A stretch of DNA of 64,000 nt from CAWEBF01 sp963807235 (GTDB taxonomy: Bacteria > Acidobacteriota > Vicinamibacteria > Vicinamibacterales > UBA2999). Of this stretch, positions 19,882 to 29,218 are shown piece by piece (position 1 is the stretch's first letter; every line of letters begins with the position of its first letter). A program made the translations under genes and the position numbers. The stretch lies in contig CAWEBF010000017.1 of NCBI GenBank assembly GCA_963807235.1, positions 186,001 to 250,000 of the forward strand, given 5' to 3'. The notes below the pieces were generated by a model. It was given only the letters and a program-made list of their open reading frames with translations, was not told where the DNA came from and searched no databases.

Positions 19882-21237
19882 CTACAGCCGCTCCACCTCC
19901 TGCTTGAACACGCGCCCGCGCTCGGCGTAGTCCGCGAACCAGTCGAAGCTGGCGCACGCCGGCGCCAGCAGCACCACGCCCTCGGGCCTGGCGGCCTGAT
20001 ACGCCAGCGACACCGCTTCACGCATCGAGCCGGCGGTCACCACCGGCACCACGCCCGCCAATGCGTCCGCCACGAGCGGGGCGGCTTCGCCGATGGCCAC
20101 CACCGCTCGTCCGCGCGCGGCCAGAGGGTCGCGCAACGCACGCAGGTCGCCGCCCTTGAAGCGCCCGCCGACGATGGCGACGACGCCCGCCTCGAAGCTT
20201 TCGATCGATCGGCGCGCGGCTTCGACGTTGGTCGCTTTCGAGTCGTTGACGAACCGGACGCCGCCAATGACGGCCACCGGCTCCATGACGTGCTCCAGAC
20301 CTCGAAAGCCCTTCAGTGCGCGCGTCATCGCATCGCCGCTCGCGCCGGCTGTCGCCGCGACCGCCACCGCCGCCACCACGTTGCCGAGCATGTGCGCTCC
20401 AGCCAGTTCCACCGCGGCCACCGGTACCAGCGGGTCCGATGTCGTGCCCGTGCGCCGCACGATCCACCCGCTGTCCACGGCGTAGCCGTCGATCGCGCGC
20501 GCCGACGGCGAGAAGGCCAGGGTCCGGGCCGCGATGTCGCGGCTCCACCGCACGACCGCCGCGTCGTCCGCGTTGATCACGGCCCAATCGCCCTCGGTCT
20601 GATTCGCGAAGATGCGGGCCTTGGCGGCGCCGTACTCCTCGAGATCGGCGTGACGATCCAGGTGGTCGTCGGCCAGGTTGAGCCACAGGGCGATCCACGG
20701 GCGGAAGGTGGTGGTCGTCTCCAGCTGGAAGCTGCTGACCTCCACGACGTGCTGCGTCTCGGGCGTGGACGCGTCCACCTGGGCCGACAGCGGCACGCCG
20801 ATGTTGCCGCCGACGAGCACGTGCCGGCCCTCGGCCTCGAGCATCCGGCCGATGACGGTGGTGGTGGTGGACTTCCCTTTCGTCCCCGTGACGGCGATCA
20901 TGCGGCCGCTGAGCCATCGGGACGCGAGCTCGATCTCACCGATCGTCTCCACGCCGCGCGCGGCCGCCAGATCGAAGGCCGGCTGCCGGAGCGGCACGCC
21001 GGGGCTCACCACGATCAGATCGGCGCCGCCAAGCGTCTGCGGGTTGTGCCCGCCGAGCTCCAAGGCGACCCCGAGCGCGCGCAGCGGCTCCGCGGCCTCG
21101 CACGTGGCGCGCATGTCGGTGAGCGTCACGCGCGCACCCCGCCGCACCAGCAGCTCCGCCGCCGCGACTCCGCTGCGGGCCGCGCCCACGACCACCACGC
21201 GTTTTCCGGCGACCGAGAAGGCAGAGGAGTCCACCAC
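19882..21237 (-). CDS. murD: UDP-N-acetylmuramoyl-L-alanine--D-glutamate ligase MurD
   Basis: 451 aa from GTG 21237, 1 nt after the mraY stop. N-terminal VVVVGAARSGVAAAELLVRRGARV, then the ATP loop AVTGTKGKSTTTTVIGRML, a central LNLADDHLDRHADLEEY and C-terminal FVNDSKATNVEAARRSIESF and GGRFKGGDL, all typical of Mur ligases of the D-Glu-adding type. It adds D-Glu to UDP-MurNAc-L-Ala. After its stop comes the longest gap inside the dcw cluster (294 nt), which carries element copy 4. Confidence 0.97.
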   Translation of the reverse strand: MVDSSAFSVAGKRVVVVGAARSGVAAAELLVRRGARVTLTDMRATCEAAEPLRALGVALELGGHNPQTLGGADLIVVSPGVPLRQPAFDLAAARGVETIGEIELASRWLSGRMIAVTGTKGKSTTTTVIGRMLEAEGRHVLVGGNIGVPLSAQVDASTPETQHVVEVSSFQLETTTTFRPWIALWLNLADDHLDRHADLEEYGAAKARIFANQTEGDWAVINADDAAVVRWSRDIAARTLAFSPSARAIDGYAVDSGWIVRRTGTTSDPLVPVAAVELAGAHMLGNVVAAVAVAATAGASGDAMTRALKGFRGLEHVMEPVAVIGGVRFVNDSKATNVEAARRSIESFEAGVVAIVGGRFKGGDLRALRDPLAARGRAVVAIGEAAPLVADALAGVVPVVTAGSMREAVSLAYQAARPEGVVLLAPACASFDWFADYAERGRVFKQEVERL

Positions 21238-21238
21238 A

Positions 21239-22345
21239 TCACCGCAGCTTCAACGTGGTCAGGCTGAACAACGCAAACAGGATCGCGACGATGATGAAGC
21301 GCGCGATCACCTTGGGCTCGCTCCATCCCAACAGCTCGAAGTGGTGGTGGAGCGGGGACATGCGGAACACGCGGCGGCCGGTCGTCTTGAACCAGGCGAC
21401 CTGGATGATGACCGACAGCGCTTCGAGCACCCAGATGCCGCCGACCACTACGAGCAGCAGCTCCTGCTTGATCAGCACGGCCACGGTGCCAATCGCGCCG
21501 CCGAGGCCGAGTGACCCGACGTCGCCCATGAAGATCTCGGCGGGATACGAGTTGTACCAGAGGAAGCCCAGGCTGGCGCCCACCAGCGCGCCGCAGAAGA
21601 CGGTCAGTTCGCCGGCGACCGCGAAATGCGGCAGCAGCAGGTATCCCGCCAGCACGGCGTGGCTCGTCACGTAGGTCAACGCGGTGAAGGCGGCCGCCGC
21701 AACGCCGAACGTGCTGATGGCCAGGCCGTCGAGACCATCGGTCAGGTTGACCGCGTTGGTGGCGCACACCAGCACGATGACGACGAACAGCACGTACCAC
21801 GCGCCCAGGTCCGGCGTGAGGTTCTTGAAGAACGGGAAGATGAGCTGTGTGTTGTAGACAGGCGGACGCTGGCCTGAGCGCGCCAGCCACACGACGGCGA
21901 CTCCGACCGCGATCGCCACGAGGATCAGGGCCACCATCTTGTAGCGCGGCATGAGGCCGTGATGGGAACGGCGGGTCAGCTTCAAGTAGTCGTCCGCGAA
22001 GCCCACGGCGCCGCACCCGAATGTGGCGCTCACGGCAATCCACACGAAAGGGTTCGAGAGGTCGGCCCAGAAGAGCGTGGGGATGATGGCGGCCGACAGG
22101 ATCAGGATGCCGCCCATCGTGGGCGTACCGGCCTTGGCACGATGGGACTGCGGGCCCTCCTGACGGATGATCTGGCCTACCTGGAAGTCGCGCACTTTCC
22201 GGATGAACCAGGGTCCGACGATCAGGCTGAACAGCAGCGCCGACAGGCTGGCTGCGGCCGTGCGGAACGTGATGTAGCGCGCGACGTTCAGGAAGCCGAG
22301 AAAGGGCACGACGTCGGAGAGCGGCGGGAGCAGGTAGTACAGCAT
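21239..22345 (-). CDS. mraY: Phospho-N-acetylmuramoyl-pentapeptide-transferase MraY
   Basis: 368 aa with about ten transmembrane helices. Family motifs are intact: AGTPTMGGILIL, the aspartate-rich FADDYLKLT on a cytoplasmic loop, NAVNLTDGLDGLA, and the C-terminal FRMSPLHHHFELLGWSEPKVI with its histidines. It transfers phospho-MurNAc-pentapeptide to undecaprenyl phosphate, making lipid I at the inner membrane. It shares a 1-nt junction with murF upstream (ATG start at the murF stop) and lies 1 nt before murD. Confidence 0.98.
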   Translation of the reverse strand: MLYYLLPPLSDVVPFLGFLNVARYITFRTAAASLSALLFSLIVGPWFIRKVRDFQVGQIIRQEGPQSHRAKAGTPTMGGILILSAAIIPTLFWADLSNPFVWIAVSATFGCGAVGFADDYLKLTRRSHHGLMPRYKMVALILVAIAVGVAVVWLARSGQRPPVYNTQLIFPFFKNLTPDLGAWYVLFVVIVLVCATNAVNLTDGLDGLAISTFGVAAAAFTALTYVTSHAVLAGYLLLPHFAVAGELTVFCGALVGASLGFLWYNSYPAEIFMGDVGSLGLGGAIGTVAVLIKQELLLVVVGGIWVLEALSVIIQVAWFKTTGRRVFRMSPLHHHFELLGWSEPKVIARFIIVAILFALFSLTTLKLR

Positions 22346-23751
22346 CAGCCACGCTCCCGCACCAGCCGATCGACCACCACGTCGCAGCGAATGCCTCGTG
22401 AGCCCTTGACCAGGATGACGTCCCGAGGCTGGACCGCCGTCACGACCTCCTGTGCGGCTGCTTCACTGTCGGGCACATACCGCACCGATGCCTCGGGCAT
22501 TCCGGCCTCAACCGCGGCCCGCGCCAGATGCTCCGCCGCGCCGCCGCCAACGGCGAACAGCATCCGCAGGCCGGAGACGGCTGCCTTGCGGCCGCACTCC
22601 TCGTGCAGGGATACGGCGTGCTCGCCCAGTTCGAGCATCTCGCCGAGCACGGCCACGCGGCCGCGGGCGCGGCGCTCCTGCGCCAAGGTCCTCAGCGCCA
22701 GCATCAGCGCCGCCGGACTGGAGTTGTAGGAGTCGTCGACCACCACCACGCCGCCGCGCAGGCGGTGCACCACGCCGCGGCGATCGGCCGGACCGATCCG
22801 CGCCACGCGGTCGCGCACCACGTCCAGCGGCACCCCGCACGCAGTGGCCACGGCTGTTGCCGCCAGCACGTTGGCCAGGTTGCCGCGACCAACGAGCGGC
22901 GTTTCGAACACCGCCTGACGCTCGCCGATCACTACGGTCGCGCGGGTGCCGTCGAGCCCGCGGCCCTGCACCTCGGTGGCCCGCACGTCGGATTCGGCCG
23001 ACTCGCCAAAGGTCACGGTGCGACCGGGGAACGCGCCGCGGCGGCTCGTGATGCGCGAGTCGTCGGACGGGCACACGAGCAGCGTGGACGCATCGGCGCC
23101 CTCGAGGATTTCGGCCTTCGCGTCGGCAATCGCGTCGCTCGATTCGAAGAAGCCCAGGTGGGCATCGCCCACGTTGGTCCAGACCCGGACTTCCGGCTCG
23201 GCAATCCCGACGAGCGTGCGAATCTCGCCCGCGTGATTCATGCCCAGCTCGAACACGGCCACCTCGGGCGCGTGACGCAGCTGAATCATCGAGAGCGGCA
23301 GGCCGATGTGGTTGTTCAGGTTCCCTTTGTTCTTCACGACGGTGAAGGTGGGCTCGAGAGCCCCGGCCGTCAGCTCCTTGGTGGTCGTCTTGCCGGCGCT
23401 GCCGGTGATCGCCACCACCCGTGTCGTCACGGCCCGCCGGATGGCGCGTGCCAGCGCCTGCAACGCGCGGAGCGGCTCGTCCACGACGATCACGCTCCCG
23501 CGCGCGGCCACGTCGGCGTGGCCCTCCGCCCATTCCCGCGAGACCACGGCGCCCGCGGCGCCACGATCGAAGGCGGCCTCCACGAAGTCATGGCCGTCGA
23601 ATCTCGGGCCGGCCAGCGCCACGAACGCGTCCCCCGACCCGATGGCGCGGGTGTCGGTGACGACGTCGGCCACCGGCCGGTCGGCGGGGCCGCGAAGGTC
23701 CCCTCCAACCGCTTGCGCGATCCACGGCAAGGTCAACGCGACGCCGCTCAA
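22345..23751 (-). CDS. murF: UDP-N-acetylmuramoyl-tripeptide--D-alanyl-D-alanine ligase MurF
   Basis: 468 aa. The N-terminal substrate domain (DTRAIGSGDAFVALAGPRFDGHDF) is followed by the ATP loop VVAITGSAGKTTTKELTAGAL, NLNNHIGLPLSMIQL, VFELGMNHAGEI and the C-terminal YNSSPAALMLAL and GRVAVLGEMLELGEHA. It adds D-Ala-D-Ala to complete the UDP-MurNAc-pentapeptide. The ATG start overlaps the murE stop by 4 nt. The arrangement and length are normal. Confidence 0.97.
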   Translation of the reverse strand: MSGVALTLPWIAQAVGGDLRGPADRPVADVVTDTRAIGSGDAFVALAGPRFDGHDFVEAAFDRGAAGAVVSREWAEGHADVAARGSVIVVDEPLRALQALARAIRRAVTTRVVAITGSAGKTTTKELTAGALEPTFTVVKNKGNLNNHIGLPLSMIQLRHAPEVAVFELGMNHAGEIRTLVGIAEPEVRVWTNVGDAHLGFFESSDAIADAKAEILEGADASTLLVCPSDDSRITSRRGAFPGRTVTFGESAESDVRATEVQGRGLDGTRATVVIGERQAVFETPLVGRGNLANVLAATAVATACGVPLDVVRDRVARIGPADRRGVVHRLRGGVVVVDDSYNSSPAALMLALRTLAQERRARGRVAVLGEMLELGEHAVSLHEECGRKAAVSGLRMLFAVGGGAAEHLARAAVEAGMPEASVRYVPDSEAAAQEVVTAVQPRDVILVKGSRGIRCDVVVDRLVRERG

Positions 23752-25265
23752 GAGACCCTCGTCCGCGGAACGCGCCGTTCGTTCAGCGCCTCGCGCGCCA
23801 GTGTCACGTCGTCGAACGGGTGGCTGACCCCGTTGATCTCCTGGTATTTCTCGTGTCCTTTTCCCGCCAGGAGGACCAGATCACCGGCGGCTGCCTCCCG
23901 CACCGCCATGCGGATGGCCTCCGCCCGGTCCACCACGGTGAGTGCGCGGGCCTGGCTCTGCCGAATCTCGGGCTCGGCGCCCCGCATCACTTCTTCGATG
24001 ATCCGCGCCGGATCCTCGCTGCGCGGGTTGTCCGACGTGATCACCACCACGTCGCTCAGCCGCGCGGCCACGAGCCCCATCAGCGGGCGTTTCGTGCGAT
24101 CCCGGTCGCCGCCCGCGCCGAACACGGTCACGAGGCGCTGCGCCATGGGCCGCGCCGTCTCGAGCAGATTGCGCAGCGCGTCGTCGGTGTGGGCGTAGTC
24201 CACGACGACGGTGATGTCGTCGGTCGGCGACGACACCACCTCGAATCGTCCGGGCACCCCGGACAGGTTCTGAAGCCCCTGCTCGATCGCGTCGATCGGC
24301 ACACCCATCGCGGCGGTCACGCCCACGGCCGCGAGGATGTTGTAGACGTTCGGCTTGCCCACGAGGCGCGACCGCACGCGCACGGTGCCCTGGGGGCAGC
24401 GGACGTCGAACGCCAGGCCGTCGAGCGAAAAGTGCAGTGGTCCCGGCGAGACGTCGGCGGGCCGCGCCAGGCCGTAGCTCACGGCACGGCCTACGGTCTC
24501 GAGCAGCGTGGCGCCGCGCGGATCGTCCACGTTGACGAGCGCGGGGGCGTCCGGGCCGGCCAGCTCGAACAGACGCCGCTTCGCCGCGAAGTAGTCCTCC
24601 ATGCTGACGTGGAAGTCCAGGTGATCGCGCGTCAGGTTGGTGAAGACGGCGCCCGCGAACCTGATGGCGTCGGCACGGCGCAGCGCGAGCGCATGCGACG
24701 ACACTTCCATCGCGCACGCGTCGCATCCTTCCTTGCGCATCCGCCTCAGCAGCCCCTGCAGTTCGGGCGCCTCCGGCGTGGTGCGCGTCGCCGGAATCGC
24801 GGGAATCTTCGTCGGGCCGACGCGGTACTCGACGGTGCCGATCATCCCGCAGCGCGTCCCGGCCGCTTCGAAGATCGCGGCCACCAGATACGCGGTGGTG
24901 GTCTTGCCGTTGGTGCCCGTGATGCCCACCACGCGCAGATCGCGGCTGGGGTGCTCGAAGTACGCCGCGGCCAGATGCGCCAGGGCCAGGCGCGCGTCCG
25001 GCACGACAATCCAGGGAATCGCAGAGGCCGGACCTGCCGGCTCCTCGGCCACCACCGCAGACGCGCCCGCGGCGGCCGCCTGCGCGGCGTAGGCGGCGCC
25101 GTCGGCCTGACGTCCCTTGAGCGCCACGAAAATCTGGCCAGGCGCGACGGTGCGCGAATCGTACGCAACGCCCGGGCACAGTTCCGTCAGCCGCGCCGCC
25201 TGTTCGAGATCGCCTGCAGATGCCAGCCCGGCGAGAGCCTGCTGCAAGACCTCGCCAACGGTCAT
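23748..25265 (-). CDS. murE: UDP-N-acetylmuramoyl-tripeptide synthetase MurE (meso-DAP type)
   Basis: 505 aa from ATG 25265, which overlaps the ftsI stop as ATGA; a longer frame lies inside ftsI and is not supported. Motifs: YDSRTVAPGQIFVALKG, ATP loop GITGTNGKTTTAYLV, LTRDHLDFHVSMEDYFAAK, VVVDYAHTDDALRNLLE, GAGGDRDRTKRPLMG and DNPRSEDP. The DNPR sequence is the mark of enzymes that add meso-diaminopimelate rather than lysine, so the cell wall is probably DAP-type. Confidence 0.97.
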   Translation of the reverse strand: MTVGEVLQQALAGLASAGDLEQAARLTELCPGVAYDSRTVAPGQIFVALKGRQADGAAYAAQAAAAGASAVVAEEPAGPASAIPWIVVPDARLALAHLAAAYFEHPSRDLRVVGITGTNGKTTTAYLVAAIFEAAGTRCGMIGTVEYRVGPTKIPAIPATRTTPEAPELQGLLRRMRKEGCDACAMEVSSHALALRRADAIRFAGAVFTNLTRDHLDFHVSMEDYFAAKRRLFELAGPDAPALVNVDDPRGATLLETVGRAVSYGLARPADVSPGPLHFSLDGLAFDVRCPQGTVRVRSRLVGKPNVYNILAAVGVTAAMGVPIDAIEQGLQNLSGVPGRFEVVSSPTDDITVVVDYAHTDDALRNLLETARPMAQRLVTVFGAGGDRDRTKRPLMGLVAARLSDVVVITSDNPRSEDPARIIEEVMRGAEPEIRQSQARALTVVDRAEAIRMAVREAAAGDLVLLAGKGHEKYQEINGVSHPFDDVTLAREALNERRVPRTRVS

Positions 25266-27283
25266 GGCGTGCCGGGGCCCGCCGGGGCCGCACGCGGTCG
25301 GCGGCCAAGCCACAGCACGGCGATGGGGTCGTTGGGAAGCGGCGTTCCCGCCATAGGGTCCTGCGCCACCACGAAGCCCGCGCCGTGGACGCGGGGCGTA
25401 AGACCCACCTCGGCCAGCGTGCGCAGCGCCTCGCGGGCGCTCAGGCCGGCGACGTCGGGCACGACGCCGAGGCTGATGGCGGGCGTGATGCCGCCGGATT
25501 GCAGCGCCTGCGTCTGATGCGCGGCCGGGACCGGCTCCGGCTCTTCTTCCCCGCGCACCACGACAATAGGCGGAACCGGGTTGATGGTCCGGGGCACTCC
25601 CTCGTACCGCAGCACGGCCTCGCTGATGCGCTTGAAGATCGGCGCCGCCACGACGCCGCCGTACGGCGACACGCGGTGGGGCGAATCCACCACGACCACG
25701 ATGGTGAAGCGTGGGGCGCGGGAGGGAACGAAGCCGACAAACGACGCGTTGTAATCCGAGTGGCCCCGGTAGCTGCCGTTCACGAGCTTCTTCGCCGTGC
25801 CGGTCTTGCCCGCTACCGTGAACCCGTCCATCTGCGCGACCTTCGCGGTGCCCTTGGCGACCACCGCCTCGAGCATCGGCAGCATCTGGGCCGCGGTGCG
25901 CTGGCTGATGGCGCGTCGAATCACTTTCTTCTCGACCTCGGTTCGCACCCCATCGCGCGTCACGGCACGAACGACGCGCGGCTGCAGCACCTCGCCGCCG
26001 TTGGCGACGGCGCTCACGGCCGTGGCCATCTGCAGAGGAGTGACGCCGACCTGGTATCCGATCAGCGTCGAGGCCAGTGCGCTGTCGGTCAGCGCGGCCG
26101 CGTCCCAGACGATGCCGGGGTTCTCGCCGCGGAAGTCGGGCGATAGCTGTCCGCCGAATCCAAAGGCCCGCACGTAACGGGTGAACCGCTCGGGGCCGAG
26201 GCGCAGCCCGGTCTTGATCGCGCCGACGTTGCTCGAGTACGCCACGACGTCCTCGAAGGTCAGCACGCCGTAGCGATGGTCGTCGCGGATCGTGCGGGCG
26301 CCGAACTTGATGGAGCCGGAGCTCACGTCGATGAGGTCGTGGGGGCGCACCACCTGCTCTTCCAACGCCGCACTGGCCGTGATGATCTTGAAGGTGGAGC
26401 CCGGCTCGTACAGATCCTGGATGGCGCGGTTGCGGCGCCCGGCATCGGTGGACTGCCGGAAGGCGTTCGGGTTGAACGTCGGGTAGCTGGCCAACGCCAG
26501 CAGCTCACCCGTGAAGGGATCCATGACGATGGCGGATGCACCGGCTGCGCCACTCCACTGCACGCCCTGCCGCAGTTCCCGTTCGACGATGTGCTGCACC
26601 TGCTCGTCGATGGTCAGCTCGAGCGTGGCCCCGGTCGTCGGCTTCCGCTCGGTGCGGCTGAAGGCCCGACGCTTCGCGTCCACATGGATGAGGACGGTGC
26701 CGGGCCGGCCCTTGATGGTGGAGTCGTAGGCGGCTTCGATGCCACCCAGCCCGACATTGTCGATGCCCACGTGACCCAGTACGTGAGCCGCCAGGCTCTT
26801 GTTGGGGTAGAAGCGCCGGTGCTCCTTCAGGAAGCCGACGCCGCCCAGCTGCAGCTCAGCCACCCGGCGCGCCTGCTCGAGCGACACCTGGCGGCGCACG
26901 TAGACGAACGCCTTGCCCTTGCGGATCCGATCGGCCAGCGCGTCGCGATCCCGCGCCGTGCAATCGCCGAGCGCGCGGCACAGGGACGCGGACGCCGGGA
27001 GCGGGTCGCCAATCTCGCTCGGAACCGCGTAGATCGTGTCCGCTTCGACGCTGTAGGCCAGCAACTGCCCGTTGCGGTCCACGATGTCGGCGCGCTTGGG
27101 CGGCGCCTCGACCGTCCGCTGCTGCTGCCGCTCAGCGCGCTTCGCGAGGTCCTCGTGCTGCAGGACCTGCAGGTACACGAGCCGCCCGAAGATCGCCACC
27201 GACCACAGCGCCACGACGATCGCGCAGACGTAGAGCCGCTTGGAAATGGCGGTGCGCCACATGTCGCTGGCCGGCAGGGTCAT
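25262..27283 (-). CDS. ftsI: FtsI-type penicillin-binding protein with C-terminal PASTA domain
   Basis: 673 aa. A short basic N-terminus and one transmembrane helix (LYVCAIVVALWSVAIFGRLVYL) precede the PBP dimerization domain and the transpeptidase: active-site SxxK in YEPGSTFKIITAS near residue 297, SxN in VAYSSNVGAIK, and KTG in VAGKTGTAKKL near 489. After a Pro/Glu-rich linker, the last ~70 residues form one PASTA domain (VVPDVAGLSAREALRTLAEVGLTPRVHG). FtsI cross-links septal peptidoglycan with FtsW. A PASTA domain makes it resemble SpoVD/PBP2x more than E. coli FtsI and suggests binding of uncross-linked wall. Confidence 0.96.
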   Translation of the reverse strand: MTLPASDMWRTAISKRLYVCAIVVALWSVAIFGRLVYLQVLQHEDLAKRAERQQQRTVEAPPKRADIVDRNGQLLAYSVEADTIYAVPSEIGDPLPASASLCRALGDCTARDRDALADRIRKGKAFVYVRRQVSLEQARRVAELQLGGVGFLKEHRRFYPNKSLAAHVLGHVGIDNVGLGGIEAAYDSTIKGRPGTVLIHVDAKRRAFSRTERKPTTGATLELTIDEQVQHIVERELRQGVQWSGAAGASAIVMDPFTGELLALASYPTFNPNAFRQSTDAGRRNRAIQDLYEPGSTFKIITASAALEEQVVRPHDLIDVSSGSIKFGARTIRDDHRYGVLTFEDVVAYSSNVGAIKTGLRLGPERFTRYVRAFGFGGQLSPDFRGENPGIVWDAAALTDSALASTLIGYQVGVTPLQMATAVSAVANGGEVLQPRVVRAVTRDGVRTEVEKKVIRRAISQRTAAQMLPMLEAVVAKGTAKVAQMDGFTVAGKTGTAKKLVNGSYRGHSDYNASFVGFVPSRAPRFTIVVVVDSPHRVSPYGGVVAAPIFKRISEAVLRYEGVPRTINPVPPIVVVRGEEEPEPVPAAHQTQALQSGGITPAISLGVVPDVAGLSAREALRTLAEVGLTPRVHGAGFVVAQDPMAGTPLPNDPIAVLWLGRRPRAAPAGPGTP

Positions 27284-27288
27284 GTCGT

Positions 27289-27681
27289 CTACCGCCTGGC
27301 GATCACCGAGCTGGGCGGCTCGGCCACCTGCACGACGCGCTCGACGACAAAGGCATCGTCGGTGCCCGGCGCGACCATGCCGAGCTGAGTCGTGGCCTTC
27401 TGCTCGATCAGGGCCGGCGCGCTCAGCGTTTCGATCTCGAGGCGCAGATGCCGGTTCACCTCTTCCTCGATCGCGCGTTCCTGCTGCATCTGCTCAACGC
27501 GGTAGCCGTGACGCAGGAGCTCGAACTGCTGCCACGCCCAGAACAGCAACACCACGACCAGCAGCACGCCGGTGCCAAGCGAGCGGAACATGTCCCGGTG
27601 ACGCTCGCGATCGACCTCACGGACGATCGGGTTGTTGCGAACGTCCTTCCGAACCGCGTATTCGAACGACTCAGTCGTCAT
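27289..27681 (-). CDS. ftsL: Cell division protein FtsL
   Basis: 130 aa: a charged cytoplasmic N-terminus, one transmembrane helix at ~35-53 (LGTGVLLVVVLLFWAWQQFELL) and a periplasmic coiled coil (VEQMQQERAIEEEVNRHLRLEIETL). That topology plus position between rsmH and ftsI identifies FtsL, whose sequence is poorly conserved. It works with FtsB and FtsQ to activate FtsWI. It lies 5 nt before ftsI. Confidence 0.9.
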   Translation of the reverse strand: MTTESFEYAVRKDVRNNPIVREVDRERHRDMFRSLGTGVLLVVVLLFWAWQQFELLRHGYRVEQMQQERAIEEEVNRHLRLEIETLSAPALIEQKATTQLGMVAPGTDDAFVVERVVQVAEPPSSVIARR

Positions 27682-27690
27682 GACGACTCC

Positions 27691-28579
27691 TCATGCCGCC
27701 TCTGCGCCCCGCAGCTTCGCGCTGCGTGCCCGCGGGTTGCGCGCAATCTCGGCCTCGGTGGGGACCACCGGCCGCTTGGTCAGCACGCGCACCAGCGGCG
27801 GCACCTCGGCCTGCAGCGCGCGAAACGTGTGCTTGACGATGCGGTCCTCCAGCGAATGGAACGACAACACCGCGATACGCCCTCCCGAGACCAGCCGCTG
27901 GGCGGCCTCGCGCAGGAACACGTCCAAACCGTCGAGCTCGCGGTTGACCCAGATGCGGAGGGCCTGAAACGTCCGCGTCGCGGGATCGATTCGCATGTAC
28001 CCGCGGCGGGGCACCGCGCGGCGCGTGATCTCCGCCAGCCGCCCGGTGGTCTCGATGGGCGCCGTGGCGCGCGCCGTCACGATGGCCGCGCGCGATCCGG
28101 CGGGCATACCGTTCTTCACCGAACTCATAAATCACGTCGGCCAGCGTCCGCTCGTCGGCGTCGGCCAGCATCTCGGCGGCCGTGGGTCCGGCGGACGTGT
28201 CCATGCGCATATCCAGGACCTCGTCGCGCTGAAAGCTGAACCCCCTGCCCGCCGCGTCGAGTTGCATCGACGACACCCCCAAGTCCACCAGCACACCCTC
28301 GACCGCCTGCACCTGCCGCGCGTCGAGCACCTCACCCAACCGCCGATAGTCGGCGTGCACCACTTCGGTGCGATCTCCAAAGGCCTCCAGCGATGTGCGC
28401 GCCCGCCGCACGGCCTCGGGATCGCGATCCAACCCGATCACCCTGGTGGCCCCCGCCTCCAGCACGGCGCGGGCGTGCCCGCCCAAGCCCACCGTGCAGT
28501 CCACGATCGTCCCGCCCCGCCCCGGCATCAGCAGGGCCAACACTTCCGACACCATCACGGGCTCGTGGGCCGCTTCCAC
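27691..28579 (-). CDS. rsmH: 16S rRNA (cytosine1402-N4)-methyltransferase RsmH (frameshifted)
   Basis: The N-terminal part reads HEPVMVSEVLALLMPGRGGTIVDCTVGLGGHARAVLE (SAM-binding), DLGVSSMQLDAAGRGFSF and FGEERYARRIA. The rest is in another frame: AIVTARATAPIETTGRLAEITRRAVPRRGYMRIDPATRTFQALRIWVNREL and IAVLSFHSLEDRIVKHTF. An extra base in a GC run at about 28105-28112 explains the break, and the joined product of ~295 aa is normal. RsmH methylates C1402 in the ribosomal P site. Second gene of the dcw cluster. Confidence 0.93.
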
Positions 28580-28597
28580 CGTTACCCAGCCGCGCCG

Positions 28598-29050
28598 TCA
28601 AAACCCGTGTTTCGACAGCTTCAGCCCATCGCGATCGCCCCACGGCTCGCGAAGCAGCTTGGCGTTGAACCGTTCCGCGTTCCAGACTTCCAGGTGATTG
28701 ATGCGCCCAATCACCGAGACGTCGCCTACAATGGCAGCGTGCTCGCGCAGCAACGGGGAAATCACCACGCGGCCCTGCCCGTCGAGCTCGCCTTCCTGCC
28801 CGTAGAAGTTCACGCGGTCCAGGAACTTGAGTCGCGACGGGTGGTTGCTGGGCATCTCCAGCACCTTCTGTTCGACCGTCAACCACACCTGCATCGGGTA
28901 GACCCGCACACACTCCCCCGTCAGGCTGGTCACGAACACGTCGGCGCTCCCTTGCTCGCGCACGATCGATCGAAACTGGGTGGGGATCTTCAGCCGACCC
29001 TTGTCGTCGATACGGGCTGAGGCGCTCCCTCGGAGCCCTTTCTTGTCCAT
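28598..29050 (-). CDS. mraZ: Transcriptional regulator MraZ
   Basis: 150 aa from ATG 29050; a TTG four codons upstream is possible. Two SpoVT/AbrB-like swapped-hairpin repeats are seen: GSASARIDDKGRLKIPTQFR and GELDGQGRVVISPLLREHA. Elsewhere MraZ forms a ring, binds repeats in front of its own gene and controls the dcw operon. It is first in the cluster, ~18 nt behind a predicted transcription start. The TGGG-type direct repeats that MraZ binds in E. coli were not seen upstream. Confidence 0.95.
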   Translation of the reverse strand: MDKKGLRGSASARIDDKGRLKIPTQFRSIVREQGSADVFVTSLTGECVRVYPMQVWLTVEQKVLEMPSNHPSRLKFLDRVNFYGQEGELDGQGRVVISPLLREHAAIVGDVSVIGRINHLEVWNAERFNAKLLREPWGDRDGLKLSKHGF

Positions 29051-29074
29051 TTCAGGCCACAAAAGTCCAAACGG

Positions 29075-29103
29075 ATATTAGGGGTCGTGGATTCGCTTGT
29101 CAA
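29075..29103 (-). promoter_or_regulatory. Near-consensus sigma70 promoter of the dcw cluster
   Basis: On the minus strand TTGACA (29103-29098) and TAATAT (29080-29075) are separated by exactly 17 nt. The start site would fall near 29068, about 18 nt before the mraZ ATG. This is the strongest promoter sequence noticed in the window. Confidence 0.8.
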
Positions 29104-29218
29104 TCGCAAACCGCTGATCTGTTACAACTTAGGTGCTGTCCATTCGATTAATCTTCGCTTCTATGTCGAAGGACCTAAACTCCACTTGTGGCCCTCCTGA
29201 GAACGACCACGACCTGAT

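Noticed and set aside
28995..29218. MraZ-binding TGGG direct repeats in front of mraZ
   Set aside because: Looked for on the minus strand between 29218 and 29050; only isolated GTGG occurrences, no regular spacing.
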